A stretch of DNA of 6,523 bases from NCBI GenBank assembly GCA_947484245.1, contig CANKOT010000128.1:1-6523 (forward strand). The letters run 5' to 3'. This document shows positions 1 to 5,253 of the stretch, in pieces. Positions within the stretch are counted from its first letter, which is position 1; each line of letters begins with the position of its first letter. A program made the position numbers and the translations under genes. The notes under the pieces are model-generated. The model was not told the origin of the DNA and did not search any database. It saw nothing but the letters and a program-made list of their open reading frames with translations. This DNA is from Comamonadaceae bacterium. Lineage in GTDB: Bacteria > Pseudomonadota > Gammaproteobacteria > Burkholderiales > Burkholderiaceae.

Positions 1-41
1 ACAAACTGTAAACGATGTCTCCAGTATGTACCTTTTTAAAG

Positions 42-118
42 TGGTGGGCCCACCAGGACTTGAACCTGGGACCAAAGGATTATGAGTCCTCTGCTCTAAC
101 CAACTGAGCTATAGGCCC
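42..118 (-). tRNA. tRNA-Ile2 (anticodon CAU, read as lysidine-AU)
   Basis: The minus strand folds into a complete 77-nt cloverleaf including an encoded CCA (74 nt plus CCA): acceptor GGGCCTA pairs with TGGGCCC, followed by discriminator A. The D arm is GCTC...GAGC, the anticodon loop is CTCATAA on a 5-bp stem with one G-U pair, and the T arm is CCAGG-TTCAAGT-CCTGG. The anticodon CAU lies at 82-84. CAU can mean initiator Met, elongator Met or Ile2. The acceptor carries C4-G69 and C5-G68, pairs known as determinants for the lysidine synthase TilS, and the TTGGTC variable region and GGTTCAAGTCC T arm resemble E. coli ileX as I remember it. I therefore call the AUA-reading isoleucine tRNA, though automatic pipelines may label it tRNA-Met. 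It lies 21 bp downstream of the isomerase gene on the same strand. A TACAAT box at 128-133 could be its own -10, but no good -35 is visible, so co-transcription with the operon is possible. Confidence 0.93.
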
Positions 119-139
119 TTGGGCGCAATTGTAAGGCAC

Positions 140-1018
140 TCAAACAGCGCTCCGATGTCTTGCAATACAGGTCTCAAGCACTTCTGAGTGGTCTCTTTGC
201 CACCAATTCTCTGTAGAAAAGATCTCCACCTCGCTAAAGCCTGCAAAGCCTTGTGCTTCCACCCACCCCCTAATTTTGGGAATATCAATCACCCCATCAC
301 CCATCATGCCCCGATCGTTGAGCAAATCGCGGGTGGGCGTGAGCCAATCACAGACATGAAAGGCCAACAACCTGTTCTGCCCAGCGCGTTCAATTTGCTG
401 CTGAAGTTTGGGGTCCCACCATACGTGATACACGTCAACAGCAACTCCCAAAGCGCCAGTCTGCGCAGGTTCTAGTTTGTCGCACACATCCAAAGCTTGC
501 TCTAGTGTGTTGATGCAAGCACGGTCTGCCGCATACATTGGATGCAAGGGTTCTATGGCCACAGGCATGTTGCACGACTTGGCATAGGCCAATAATTTTT
601 CAATACCCTCAAACACTTGATCGCGTGATTGCTGGATGTTTTTATGCGCAGCTTGTCCTGCTAAAGCACCAGGCAAGCCTCCCACTACCAACACCAAACA
701 AGGCGCATTGAGTTCGCAGGCTTCATCCACAGCTTGGCGATTGTCGGCATAGGCAGCTTGTATGCCCGCGGCAGTGGCAGCAGGAAACATGCCGCCGCGG
801 CAATAGCCAGAAAGTTTCAAGCCATGTGTTTTGACCAACTTGGAAATGGTGTTTAAGCCAACGGCAGCAACCTGATCGCGCCATGGGGAAATAGCTGGAA
901 TATTGAGGCGAGCACAAGCCTCAATGATGTCGGTCAATGGCAGATCTTGGCCTCGGCTTTTTCTGACTGTGGCGGTATTGATAGACAGCCATTCGTGGTT
1001 CTGTGTGAAATCGCGCAT
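140..1018 (-). CDS. Sugar phosphate isomerase/epimerase (AP endonuclease 2-like TIM barrel)
   Basis: This 292-aa protein has the pattern of the xylose isomerase-like TIM-barrel superfamily (Pfam AP_endonuc_2). Visible metal-site segments are AIEPLHP with E156 and H159, VAVDVYHVWWDP with D195 and H198, FHVCDW with H221 and D224, and FSEVEIFS with E265. They are spaced around the barrel as expected for a divalent-metal isomerase, epimerase or dehydratase. G(D)G at 240-242 before the last strand is also typical. There is no signal peptide, so it is cytoplasmic. It is the last gene of the operon and starts 10 bp after the DUF993 stop. Its ATG has only an AT-rich leader without a clear ribosome binding site, suggesting translational coupling. 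Relatives in Gfo/Idh clusters act as inosose dehydratases (IolE-like), sugar epimerases or 3-keto-glycoside-processing enzymes. Which of these applies cannot be read from the sequence. Confidence 0.9.
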   Translation of the reverse strand: MRDFTQNHEWLSINTATVRKSRGQDLPLTDIIEACARLNIPAISPWRDQVAAVGLNTISKLVKTHGLKLSGYCRGGMFPAATAAGIQAAYADNRQAVDEACELNAPCLVLVVGGLPGALAGQAAHKNIQQSRDQVFEGIEKLLAYAKSCNMPVAIEPLHPMYAADRACINTLEQALDVCDKLEPAQTGALGVAVDVYHVWWDPKLQQQIERAGQNRLLAFHVCDWLTPTRDLLNDRGMMGDGVIDIPKIRGWVEAQGFAGFSEVEIFSTENWWQRDHSEVLETCIARHRSAV

Positions 1019-1028
1019 GGTTTAATTT

Positions 1029-2213
1029 TTATTCAATACCGTGCATTTCCAGCATTGTTTTCATGCGGTGCAAGGCCAAATCAGGCTGCTCCAACAAATT
1101 GGCAGCATCGGCCAATTTGAATAACGCGGCCAAATGAATCACAGAACGCGTGCTTTGTTGACCGCCCACCATGGTGAAATGTTTTTGGTGATCATTGAGC
1201 CAAGCCATGAAGACCACGCCGGTTTTGTAAAACCTGGTGGGTGCTTTGAAAATATGGCGCGACAAAGGCACAGTGGGTCCCAAGATGGCATGAAACTTTT
1301 CTACATTGCCTTGTGCCAACTCACCCAATGCTGCACTGGCTGCCGGCGCAATGGCATCAAAAATTCCCAACAAGGCATCGCTTTGCTGATGCACCACATG
1401 GTCACCCTGACCATCGCCAGCTATCAATTCGGCGTAATTGAAATCGTCACCGGTGTACATGCGAACATTGGCTGGCAAGCGGCGGCGCATCTGTATTTCT
1501 TTGTCTTTGTCGAGCAACGATATTTTGATGCCATCAACCTTGTTGGCATGCGCTTGAATGATGCCCAAGGCTGTGTCCATTGCCTTGTCTGTATTTTTGT
1601 TGCCCCAATAACCCGTTAGAGCTGGGTCGAAAGCATCGCCAAGCCAATGTAGCAACACAGGTTGTTTGGCTTGACTCAAAATTCTGTCATAAACACGCTC
1701 GTAATCGGCTGGTGACTTGGCCACTCGGGCCAAGGCTCGACTGGCCATGATGATGAGCTTACCGCCCAACTTTTCAATGGCCTCCATTTGAAATTCATAG
1801 GCAGCCATCACTTCGTCAACGGTTGTGACGCTGTCCAAATTCAAATGATCGGTGCCGCATCCTGAAGCTAAGAATGCGCCAGGTACATCTTTTGAAGCGT
1901 CAATAGAACATTGAATGAGTGTGAGTGATGTGGGCCAATCTAAACCCATGCCGCGCTGAGCAGTGTCCATGGCCTCGGCAACACCCAAGCCCAATTTCCA
2001 CAAATGTATTCTGTAGGAAATGGTGGCATCCCAGTCAACGGCGCAATCGAGCCAAGGGTCGTGTGGGGCCAAGGGCTTGGACACCACGTGGGCTGCCGAG
2101 TAAGCAATGCGATTGAACTTGGTGCCTGGCTTGGGTTGAATGGGCGTGGTGCCTACCAGCGCATAGCTCTCAAGTTGGCCATGCGAATTGGGTAATTGAA
2201 TGCGTTGCGCCAT
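1029..2213 (-). CDS. DUF993 family protein, DHDPS-like putative class I aldolase
   Basis: This 394-aa protein is recognised as the DUF993 group, usually annotated as dihydrodipicolinate synthase family protein. The C-terminal half keeps the signatures of a class I (Schiff-base) aldolase barrel: VDGIKIS at 226-232 puts K230 where DHDPS/NAL enzymes carry the imine-forming lysine, and MYTGDD at 252-257 matches the following 'SGDD' strand. LLHWLGDAFDP at 187-197 precedes it. It is clearly longer than DHDPS (about 290 aa), with an extra N-terminal region of roughly 80-100 residues and a different C terminus, so lysine biosynthesis is unlikely. The ATG at 2213 is chosen because AAGG lies 6 nt upstream. 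The open frame continues to 2369 only by overlapping the oxidoreductase gene in another frame. It starts 8 bp after that gene's stop. Inferred role: reversible aldol cleavage or lyase step on the oxidised sugar-like intermediate, in the cytoplasm. The substrate is unknown. Confidence 0.87.
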   Translation of the reverse strand: MAQRIQLPNSHGQLESYALVGTTPIQPKPGTKFNRIAYSAAHVVSKPLAPHDPWLDCAVDWDATISYRIHLWKLGLGVAEAMDTAQRGMGLDWPTSLTLIQCSIDASKDVPGAFLASGCGTDHLNLDSVTTVDEVMAAYEFQMEAIEKLGGKLIIMASRALARVAKSPADYERVYDRILSQAKQPVLLHWLGDAFDPALTGYWGNKNTDKAMDTALGIIQAHANKVDGIKISLLDKDKEIQMRRRLPANVRMYTGDDFNYAELIAGDGQGDHVVHQQSDALLGIFDAIAPAASAALGELAQGNVEKFHAILGPTVPLSRHIFKAPTRFYKTGVVFMAWLNDHQKHFTMVGGQQSTRSVIHLAALFKLADAANLLEQPDLALHRMKTMLEMHGIE

Positions 2214-2218
2214 GTTGC

Positions 2219-2223
2219 ACCTT
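2219..2223 (-). promoter_or_regulatory. Ribosome binding site of the DUF993 gene, overlapping the upstream stop codon
   Basis: The minus strand reads AAGGT, with AAGG 6 nt before the ATG at 2213. Its first bases are part of the TAA stop of the Gfo/Idh gene (2222-2224). This fixes the start at 2213 rather than in the in-frame extension to 2369, and suggests that ribosomes terminating on one gene reinitiate on the next. Confidence 0.7.
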
Positions 2224-3385
2224 AAATTTTGAGCGGTGCCACATCGACCCACCGGCGCTCTTGCCAAGACTGCAAGGCCGCCTCCACCAACTGAACGCCC
2301 TTGGCACCCTCTGGCAAAGTCCAACGATAGGGTTCGTTTTCTACAATGTGCCGAATAAAGTGTTCCCACTGAATTTTAAAACCGTTGTCATAGAACTGCG
2401 TATCGGGCACCTCTTGCCACTGGTCTGTGAACGTCATGGTTTGCTTCACGTCAGGATTCCAAACAGGACGGGGCGTATTGACTCTGCTTTGCGCCTTGCA
2501 AGCTTGTAGTCCTGCAACTGCCGAGCCATGCGTACCATCGACATGAAAGGTGACCAAATCTTCACGATTGACACGTGTGGTCCATGAACTGTTCACTTGT
2601 GCCACCACATGCTCGCCTTGATGGCCTTTAAGCTGAAAGGTGGCATAGGCTGCGTCATCGGCTGTGCACTCATACGCTTTGTTGGCCTCGTCCCAACGCG
2701 TGGGAATGTGTGTGGCACCTAAGCAAGATACCGATTGAACTTCACCAAACAGGTTGTCAAGTACATAACGCCAATGACACACCATGTCGAGAATAATGCC
2801 ACCACCGTCCTCTTTGCGGTAGTTCCAACTGGGTCGCTGAATAGGCTGCAAGTCGCCTTCAAACACCCAGTAGCCAAACTCAATGCGCACACTGAGCATC
2901 TTGCCAAAAAAGCCAGCTTTTCTGAGCATGTCGAGTTTGCGCAGGCCAGGCAAGAACAACTTGTCTTGCACAGCGCCATGCTTCAAGCCCGACTTTTCTG
3001 CAAGACGCGCAATTTCTACGGCTTCGTTCAAATTGGTGGCAATGGGTTTTTCGCAATACACATGCTTGCCAGCTTGAATGGCTTTGGCCAATAAGGTGGG
3101 GCGCATTTGCGTTGTACCGGCATCAAAGAAAACGGTGTCGTCTTTGTTGGCCAATGCTTGGTCTAGATCCGTGCCAAAACGACTGATGCCATTGGCCTTG
3201 GCCAAAGCTTCAATTTTTTCGGCATTGCGGCCAATTAAAATAGGATCGGGCATGACCTTGTCCCCATTGGACAGCGTCACACCGCCTTGATTGCGAATGG
3301 CAACAATAGAGCGAATTAAGTGTTGGTTCATCCCCATGCGACCCGTCACGCCGTGCATGATGATGCCAAGTCTTTGTACAGCCAT
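2222..3385 (-). CDS. Gfo/Idh/MocA family NAD(P)-dependent oxidoreductase
   Basis: This 387-aa cytoplasmic dehydrogenase has the two-domain Gfo/Idh/MocA layout. An N-terminal Rossmann fold opens with LGIIMHGVTGRMG (6-18). The hallmark EKP motif at 112-114 (in HVYCEKPIATN) supplies the lysine used in catalysis and cofactor binding. The substrate domain contains EDGGGIILDMVCHW (192-205), where D200 and H204 match the family's catalytic D-x-x-x-H pattern. Strand 2 ends in IGRN (51-54), with an arginine where NAD enzymes usually keep an acidic residue, so I infer NADP preference or dual use. The family oxidises a sugar, cyclitol or glycoside hydroxyl to a ketone. An AAGAGA ribosome binding site lies 5 nt before the ATG. 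It sits 45 bp after the Bug receptor and 8 bp before DUF993, so it is likely the first enzyme of the operon's pathway. The GVTGRMG loop resembles DapB, but the rest does not. Confidence 0.92.
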   Translation of the reverse strand: MAVQRLGIIMHGVTGRMGMNQHLIRSIVAIRNQGGVTLSNGDKVMPDPILIGRNAEKIEALAKANGISRFGTDLDQALANKDDTVFFDAGTTQMRPTLLAKAIQAGKHVYCEKPIATNLNEAVEIARLAEKSGLKHGAVQDKLFLPGLRKLDMLRKAGFFGKMLSVRIEFGYWVFEGDLQPIQRPSWNYRKEDGGGIILDMVCHWRYVLDNLFGEVQSVSCLGATHIPTRWDEANKAYECTADDAAYATFQLKGHQGEHVVAQVNSSWTTRVNREDLVTFHVDGTHGSAVAGLQACKAQSRVNTPRPVWNPDVKQTMTFTDQWQEVPDTQFYDNGFKIQWEHFIRHIVENEPYRWTLPEGAKGVQLVEAALQSWQERRWVDVAPLKI

Positions 3386-3430
3386 AAATATCTCTTTTGC
3401 GTTTGAAAGGGTGAAGGTGTTGGCTGGAAA

Positions 3431-4411
3431 TCAAGGCGCTGGCGAGAGTCCTGCGGCCTTCACCAAGATGGCATTGCTCTTAATTTCGTCGCGAATGTAG
3501 GCGTCAAACTGCTCTGGCTTCATGGTCCAAGCATCGGCACCCAATGTCGTGAAACGCTCTTTCACTTCTGGCGTTGCCAGTGCTTTGACCACTTCGTCAT
3601 TCAAGCGATTGACAATATCGCGAGGTGTTTTAGAAGGCACCATCATGCCAATCCAAAAATTGAATTCGGAGCCAGGCACACCTGCTTCAGCTGTGGTGGG
3701 CACTTGAGGCAAAGCGCTGGCACGTTTCGGAGAGCCAACTGCCAAGGGCACCAACTGGCCATTGCGAATTTGACCGATTACGGGGGCAATGGGTGAGAAG
3801 TAATAGTCAACGCGGCCTGCAATGATTTCGGTAACTGCTTCGCTGGAGCCTTTGAATGGAATGTTGGTGGCTTCAATTTTGGCAGCCAATTTGAATTTCT
3901 CTGCATTCAAATGGGTTGCGCTGCCTTGCCCCGCAGAAGCAAAGTTCATACTGCCTGGCTTTGCGCGGGCAGCAGCCAACAACTCTTGCAAGGTTTTGAT
4001 GTTTTTGGAGGGAGACATGACCAGCACGTTGGGTGTGCTGGAAATGGGCGTGACACCCACAAAATCGTTCAATGTATCGAACGGCAGCTTTGCAAACGTT
4101 GAAGGACTGACCGTATGCGATGAGGAATGAACCATGATGGTGTAACCGTCTGCTGGTGATGTGGCCACCGCCTGTTGACCAATGGTGCCACTGGCACCAC
4201 CTCGGTTGTCGATGACCAAAGGCTGACCCATGCTTTGACTCATCTTGTCGGCAATGGCGCGGGCAATGATGTCAGTGGTGCTTCCTGCAGGAAACGGCAC
4301 AACAACCTTGATGGGTTTGTTGGGATAACCCGCTTGGGCCAGCGCCACGCCAGAAGTGAATGTTGTGAGGGATGCAATGAAAGCCAGCGCAAAGCGGCGT
4401 GAACGGGTCAT
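3431..4411 (-). CDS. Bug/TctC-family periplasmic solute-binding receptor
   Basis: This 326-aa protein belongs to the Bordetella uptake gene (Bug, tripartite tricarboxylate transporter receptor) family. A Sec signal peptide at about 1-25 or 1-27 has basic residues R3-R6, a hydrophobic stretch, and ALA/AQA before the mature YPNKPIKVVVPFPAGSTTD, the classic Bug N terminus. Other family segments are VIDNRGGASGTIGQ (66-79), FASAGQGSATHL (157-168) and LPQVPTTAEAGVPG (234-247). Bug proteins bind carboxylates and similar small metabolites in the periplasm. No TctA or TctB membrane partners are in the window, so it is an orphan receptor here that would rely on a transporter elsewhere. The start at 4411 is supported by a perfect AGGAGG 4 nt upstream and by the signal peptide beginning there; a longer frame from a TTG at 4501 is rejected. 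It is the first gene of the operon, behind a promoter that overlaps a putative TetR operator. Confidence 0.94.
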   Translation of the reverse strand: MTRSRRFALAFIASLTTFTSGVALAQAGYPNKPIKVVVPFPAGSTTDIIARAIADKMSQSMGQPLVIDNRGGASGTIGQQAVATSPADGYTIMVHSSSHTVSPSTFAKLPFDTLNDFVGVTPISSTPNVLVMSPSKNIKTLQELLAAARAKPGSMNFASAGQGSATHLNAEKFKLAAKIEATNIPFKGSSEAVTEIIAGRVDYYFSPIAPVIGQIRNGQLVPLAVGSPKRASALPQVPTTAEAGVPGSEFNFWIGMMVPSKTPRDIVNRLNDEVVKALATPEVKERFTTLGADAWTMKPEQFDAYIRDEIKSNAILVKAAGLSPAP

Positions 4412-4415
4412 AAAG

Positions 4416-4421
4416 CCTCCT
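4416..4421 (-). promoter_or_regulatory. Ribosome binding site of the Bug receptor gene
   Basis: The minus strand reads AGGAGG followed by CTTT and ATG at 4411. This full-consensus site is the strongest ribosome binding site of the operon and decides the start. The periplasmic receptor is probably made in excess over the downstream enzymes, whose sites are weaker. Confidence 0.85.
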
Positions 4422-4490
4422 AATTTTGAGTCAACGAAGACAAGCCACAACACAGGCACCTTCAGGAAGGGGCAGCTGTAATGAGCTTGA

Positions 4491-4512
4491 TAATTCACCA
4501 ATAAGTGAATAA
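4491..4512. promoter_or_regulatory. Putative TetR operator over the operon's transcription start
   Basis: The plus strand reads TAATTCAC-N6-GTGAATAA. The inner 18 bp (4493-4510) form perfect 6-bp arms around a 6-bp spacer. It has the same architecture and spacer length as the palindrome in front of tetR (TAATTAAC-N6-GTTAATTA), matching it at 7 of 8 left-arm and 6 of 8 right-arm positions. It starts immediately downstream of and overlaps the edge of the operon's predicted region +1 (about 4509), where a bound repressor would block initiation. An overlapping second palindrome, TGAAT-A-ATTCA at 4506-4516, reaches into the -10 box. The TetR assignment is inferred from the shared motif and gene order. 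Confidence 0.6.
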
Positions 4513-4515
4513 TTC

Positions 4516-4545
4516 ATTGTAGGAACGACGTAACCCAAGCGTCAA
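4516..4545 (-). promoter_or_regulatory. Sigma-70-type promoter of the Bug-Gfo-DUF993-isomerase operon
   Basis: On the minus strand, TTGACG (4540-4545) is separated by 18 bp from TACAAT (4516-4521). Each box matches the sigma-70 consensus at five of six positions. Initiation would fall near 4509, giving a leader of about 98 nt before the ATG at 4411. The promoter lies just 13 bp after the tetR stop codon and the putative operator sits over its start site. No other candidate of this quality is seen before the later genes, so it probably drives all four. Confidence 0.65.
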
Positions 4546-4558
4546 CCTGCTATGAAAT

Positions 4559-5206
4559 TTAGTTCCTTAGGACATACCCTAGGATGACTTCACACATGTG
4601 CGACAGGCGTTCGCTCTTGGCTTTGGGACTCATCAAGTCGCGTCCGAAGATGGTGGACAGCGTGGCGTTGTTGGACAAATAGAAATATGAAAGTGCTGCA
4701 ATCGACACATACAGCTGAACGGGATCAATGCCGCCGCGAAACTCTCCAGACAGTCGGCCTTTTTCTAATATTTCACCCAATAGCTCAATGAGTGGCGAGT
4801 TGAGAACTCTCGCGTTAGAAGACTCTTGGATGTGCCGTGCTTTGTGCAAATTTGCACTGTTAAGCAGGGTTAAAAACTCTGGGTGCTCCAGGTAGTAATT
4901 CCAAGTGAATTCAACCAGTGTGCGAACTGCAGTGGCTGGCTCTAGAGACTGTAGATTGAGCTTCTTTTCGCTTTCTCGAATTTGCTCGTAGGCGCTTTCG
5001 AGCACCGCTTGAAAGAGTTGATCTTTGTCGGTGAAATAGTAATAAATCAATCTCTTATTGAGATTGGATCGCTCGGCAATGCGGTCAATCCGCGCGCCAC
5101 CCAAACCAAACAGAGCAAACTCTTCGAGGGCGGCGCTCAGGATGACTGCGCGAGACCTTTCGGCGTCTCGCGTCTTGATGACTGGCGAAGATTTTTGGGC
5201 ACTCAT
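4559..5206 (-). CDS. TetR/AcrR-family transcriptional repressor
   Basis: This 215-aa protein has an N-terminal TetR helix-turn-helix domain at about 15-62: helix 1 DAERSRAVILSAALEEFALFG, then ARIDRIAERSNLNKRLIYYYFTDKDQLF (38-65), which includes the recognition helix and the family's typical YYYF-x-x-KD-x-LF ending. Residues 66-215 are the helical ligand-binding and dimerisation domain; HPEFLTLLNSANLHKARHI (108-126) is reminiscent of the RutR/NicS-like subgroup of catabolic repressors, a tentative comparison. It lies between the metallo-hydrolase gene and the catabolic operon on the same strand. Palindromes of one design occur at its own promoter and at the operon promoter, so I infer that it represses both and is released by a substrate or intermediate of the pathway. 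The ATG has only a GGGG run close upstream as a possible ribosome binding site. The effector cannot be predicted. Confidence 0.93.
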   Translation of the reverse strand: MSAQKSSPVIKTRDAERSRAVILSAALEEFALFGLGGARIDRIAERSNLNKRLIYYYFTDKDQLFQAVLESAYEQIRESEKKLNLQSLEPATAVRTLVEFTWNYYLEHPEFLTLLNSANLHKARHIQESSNARVLNSPLIELLGEILEKGRLSGEFRGGIDPVQLYVSIAALSYFYLSNNATLSTIFGRDLMSPKAKSERLSHMCEVILGYVLRN

Positions 5207-5213
5207 ACCCCGA

Positions 5214-5242
5214 ATAATTAACTATTACGTTAATTAAGTCAA
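5214..5242 (-). promoter_or_regulatory. Predicted tetR promoter
   Basis: On the minus strand, TTGACT (5237-5242; five of six consensus bases) is followed after 17 bp by AATTAT (5214-5219; four of six). The -35 begins 12 bp after the stop of the metallo-hydrolase gene. Initiation would be near 5207, next to the ATG at 5206, so the transcript may be leaderless or nearly so. The putative operator fills the spacer. Confidence 0.5.
5215..5236. promoter_or_regulatory. Putative TetR autoregulatory operator
   Basis: A perfect 22-bp interrupted palindrome, TAATTAAC-N6-GTTAATTA, with 8-bp arms. It occupies the spacer between the predicted -35 and -10 of tetR, ending 9 bp from its start codon. Size, symmetry and position are typical of TetR-family self-repression. 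The related site at 4491-4512 supports it as the recognition sequence of this repressor. Confidence 0.68.
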
Positions 5243-5253
5243 GGGCTAGTACT

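Noticed and set aside
1..41. Terminator or new gene start after the tRNA (minus strand GGAGA at 18-22)
   Set aside because: No stem followed by a T run is seen, and no ATG, GTG or TTG start follows the GGAGA at a useful distance before the window ends.
119..139. Intrinsic terminator of the four-gene operon
   Set aside because: The 21 bp between the isomerase stop and the tRNA contain no stem-loop or T run.
1134..1619. 161-codon plus-strand open frame
   Set aside because: It lies wholly inside the DUF993 gene on the other strand, has no ribosome binding site and gives a protein with no recognisable features. It is an antisense shadow.
2214..2369. In-frame N-terminal extension of the DUF993 protein by 52 residues
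   Set aside because: It overlaps the end of the oxidoreductase gene in another frame, and a ribosome binding site stands directly before the ATG at 2213.
2735..3094. 119-codon plus-strand open frame
   Set aside because: Antisense to the Gfo/Idh gene, whose conserved EKP and GGG-D-H motifs show which frame is real.
3344..3370. DapB (dihydrodipicolinate reductase) identity for the oxidoreductase because of GVTGRMG
   Set aside because: The protein is too long and has the Gfo/Idh EKP and GGG-x-x-x-D-x-x-x-H motifs. With the neighbouring DHDPS-like protein it could be misread as a lysine pathway pair, but neither protein is the lysine enzyme.
4412..4501. In-frame extension of the Bug protein from a TTG codon
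   Set aside because: It would bury the signal peptide behind 30 residues, cover the predicted leader and ignore the perfect AGGAGG before ATG 4411.
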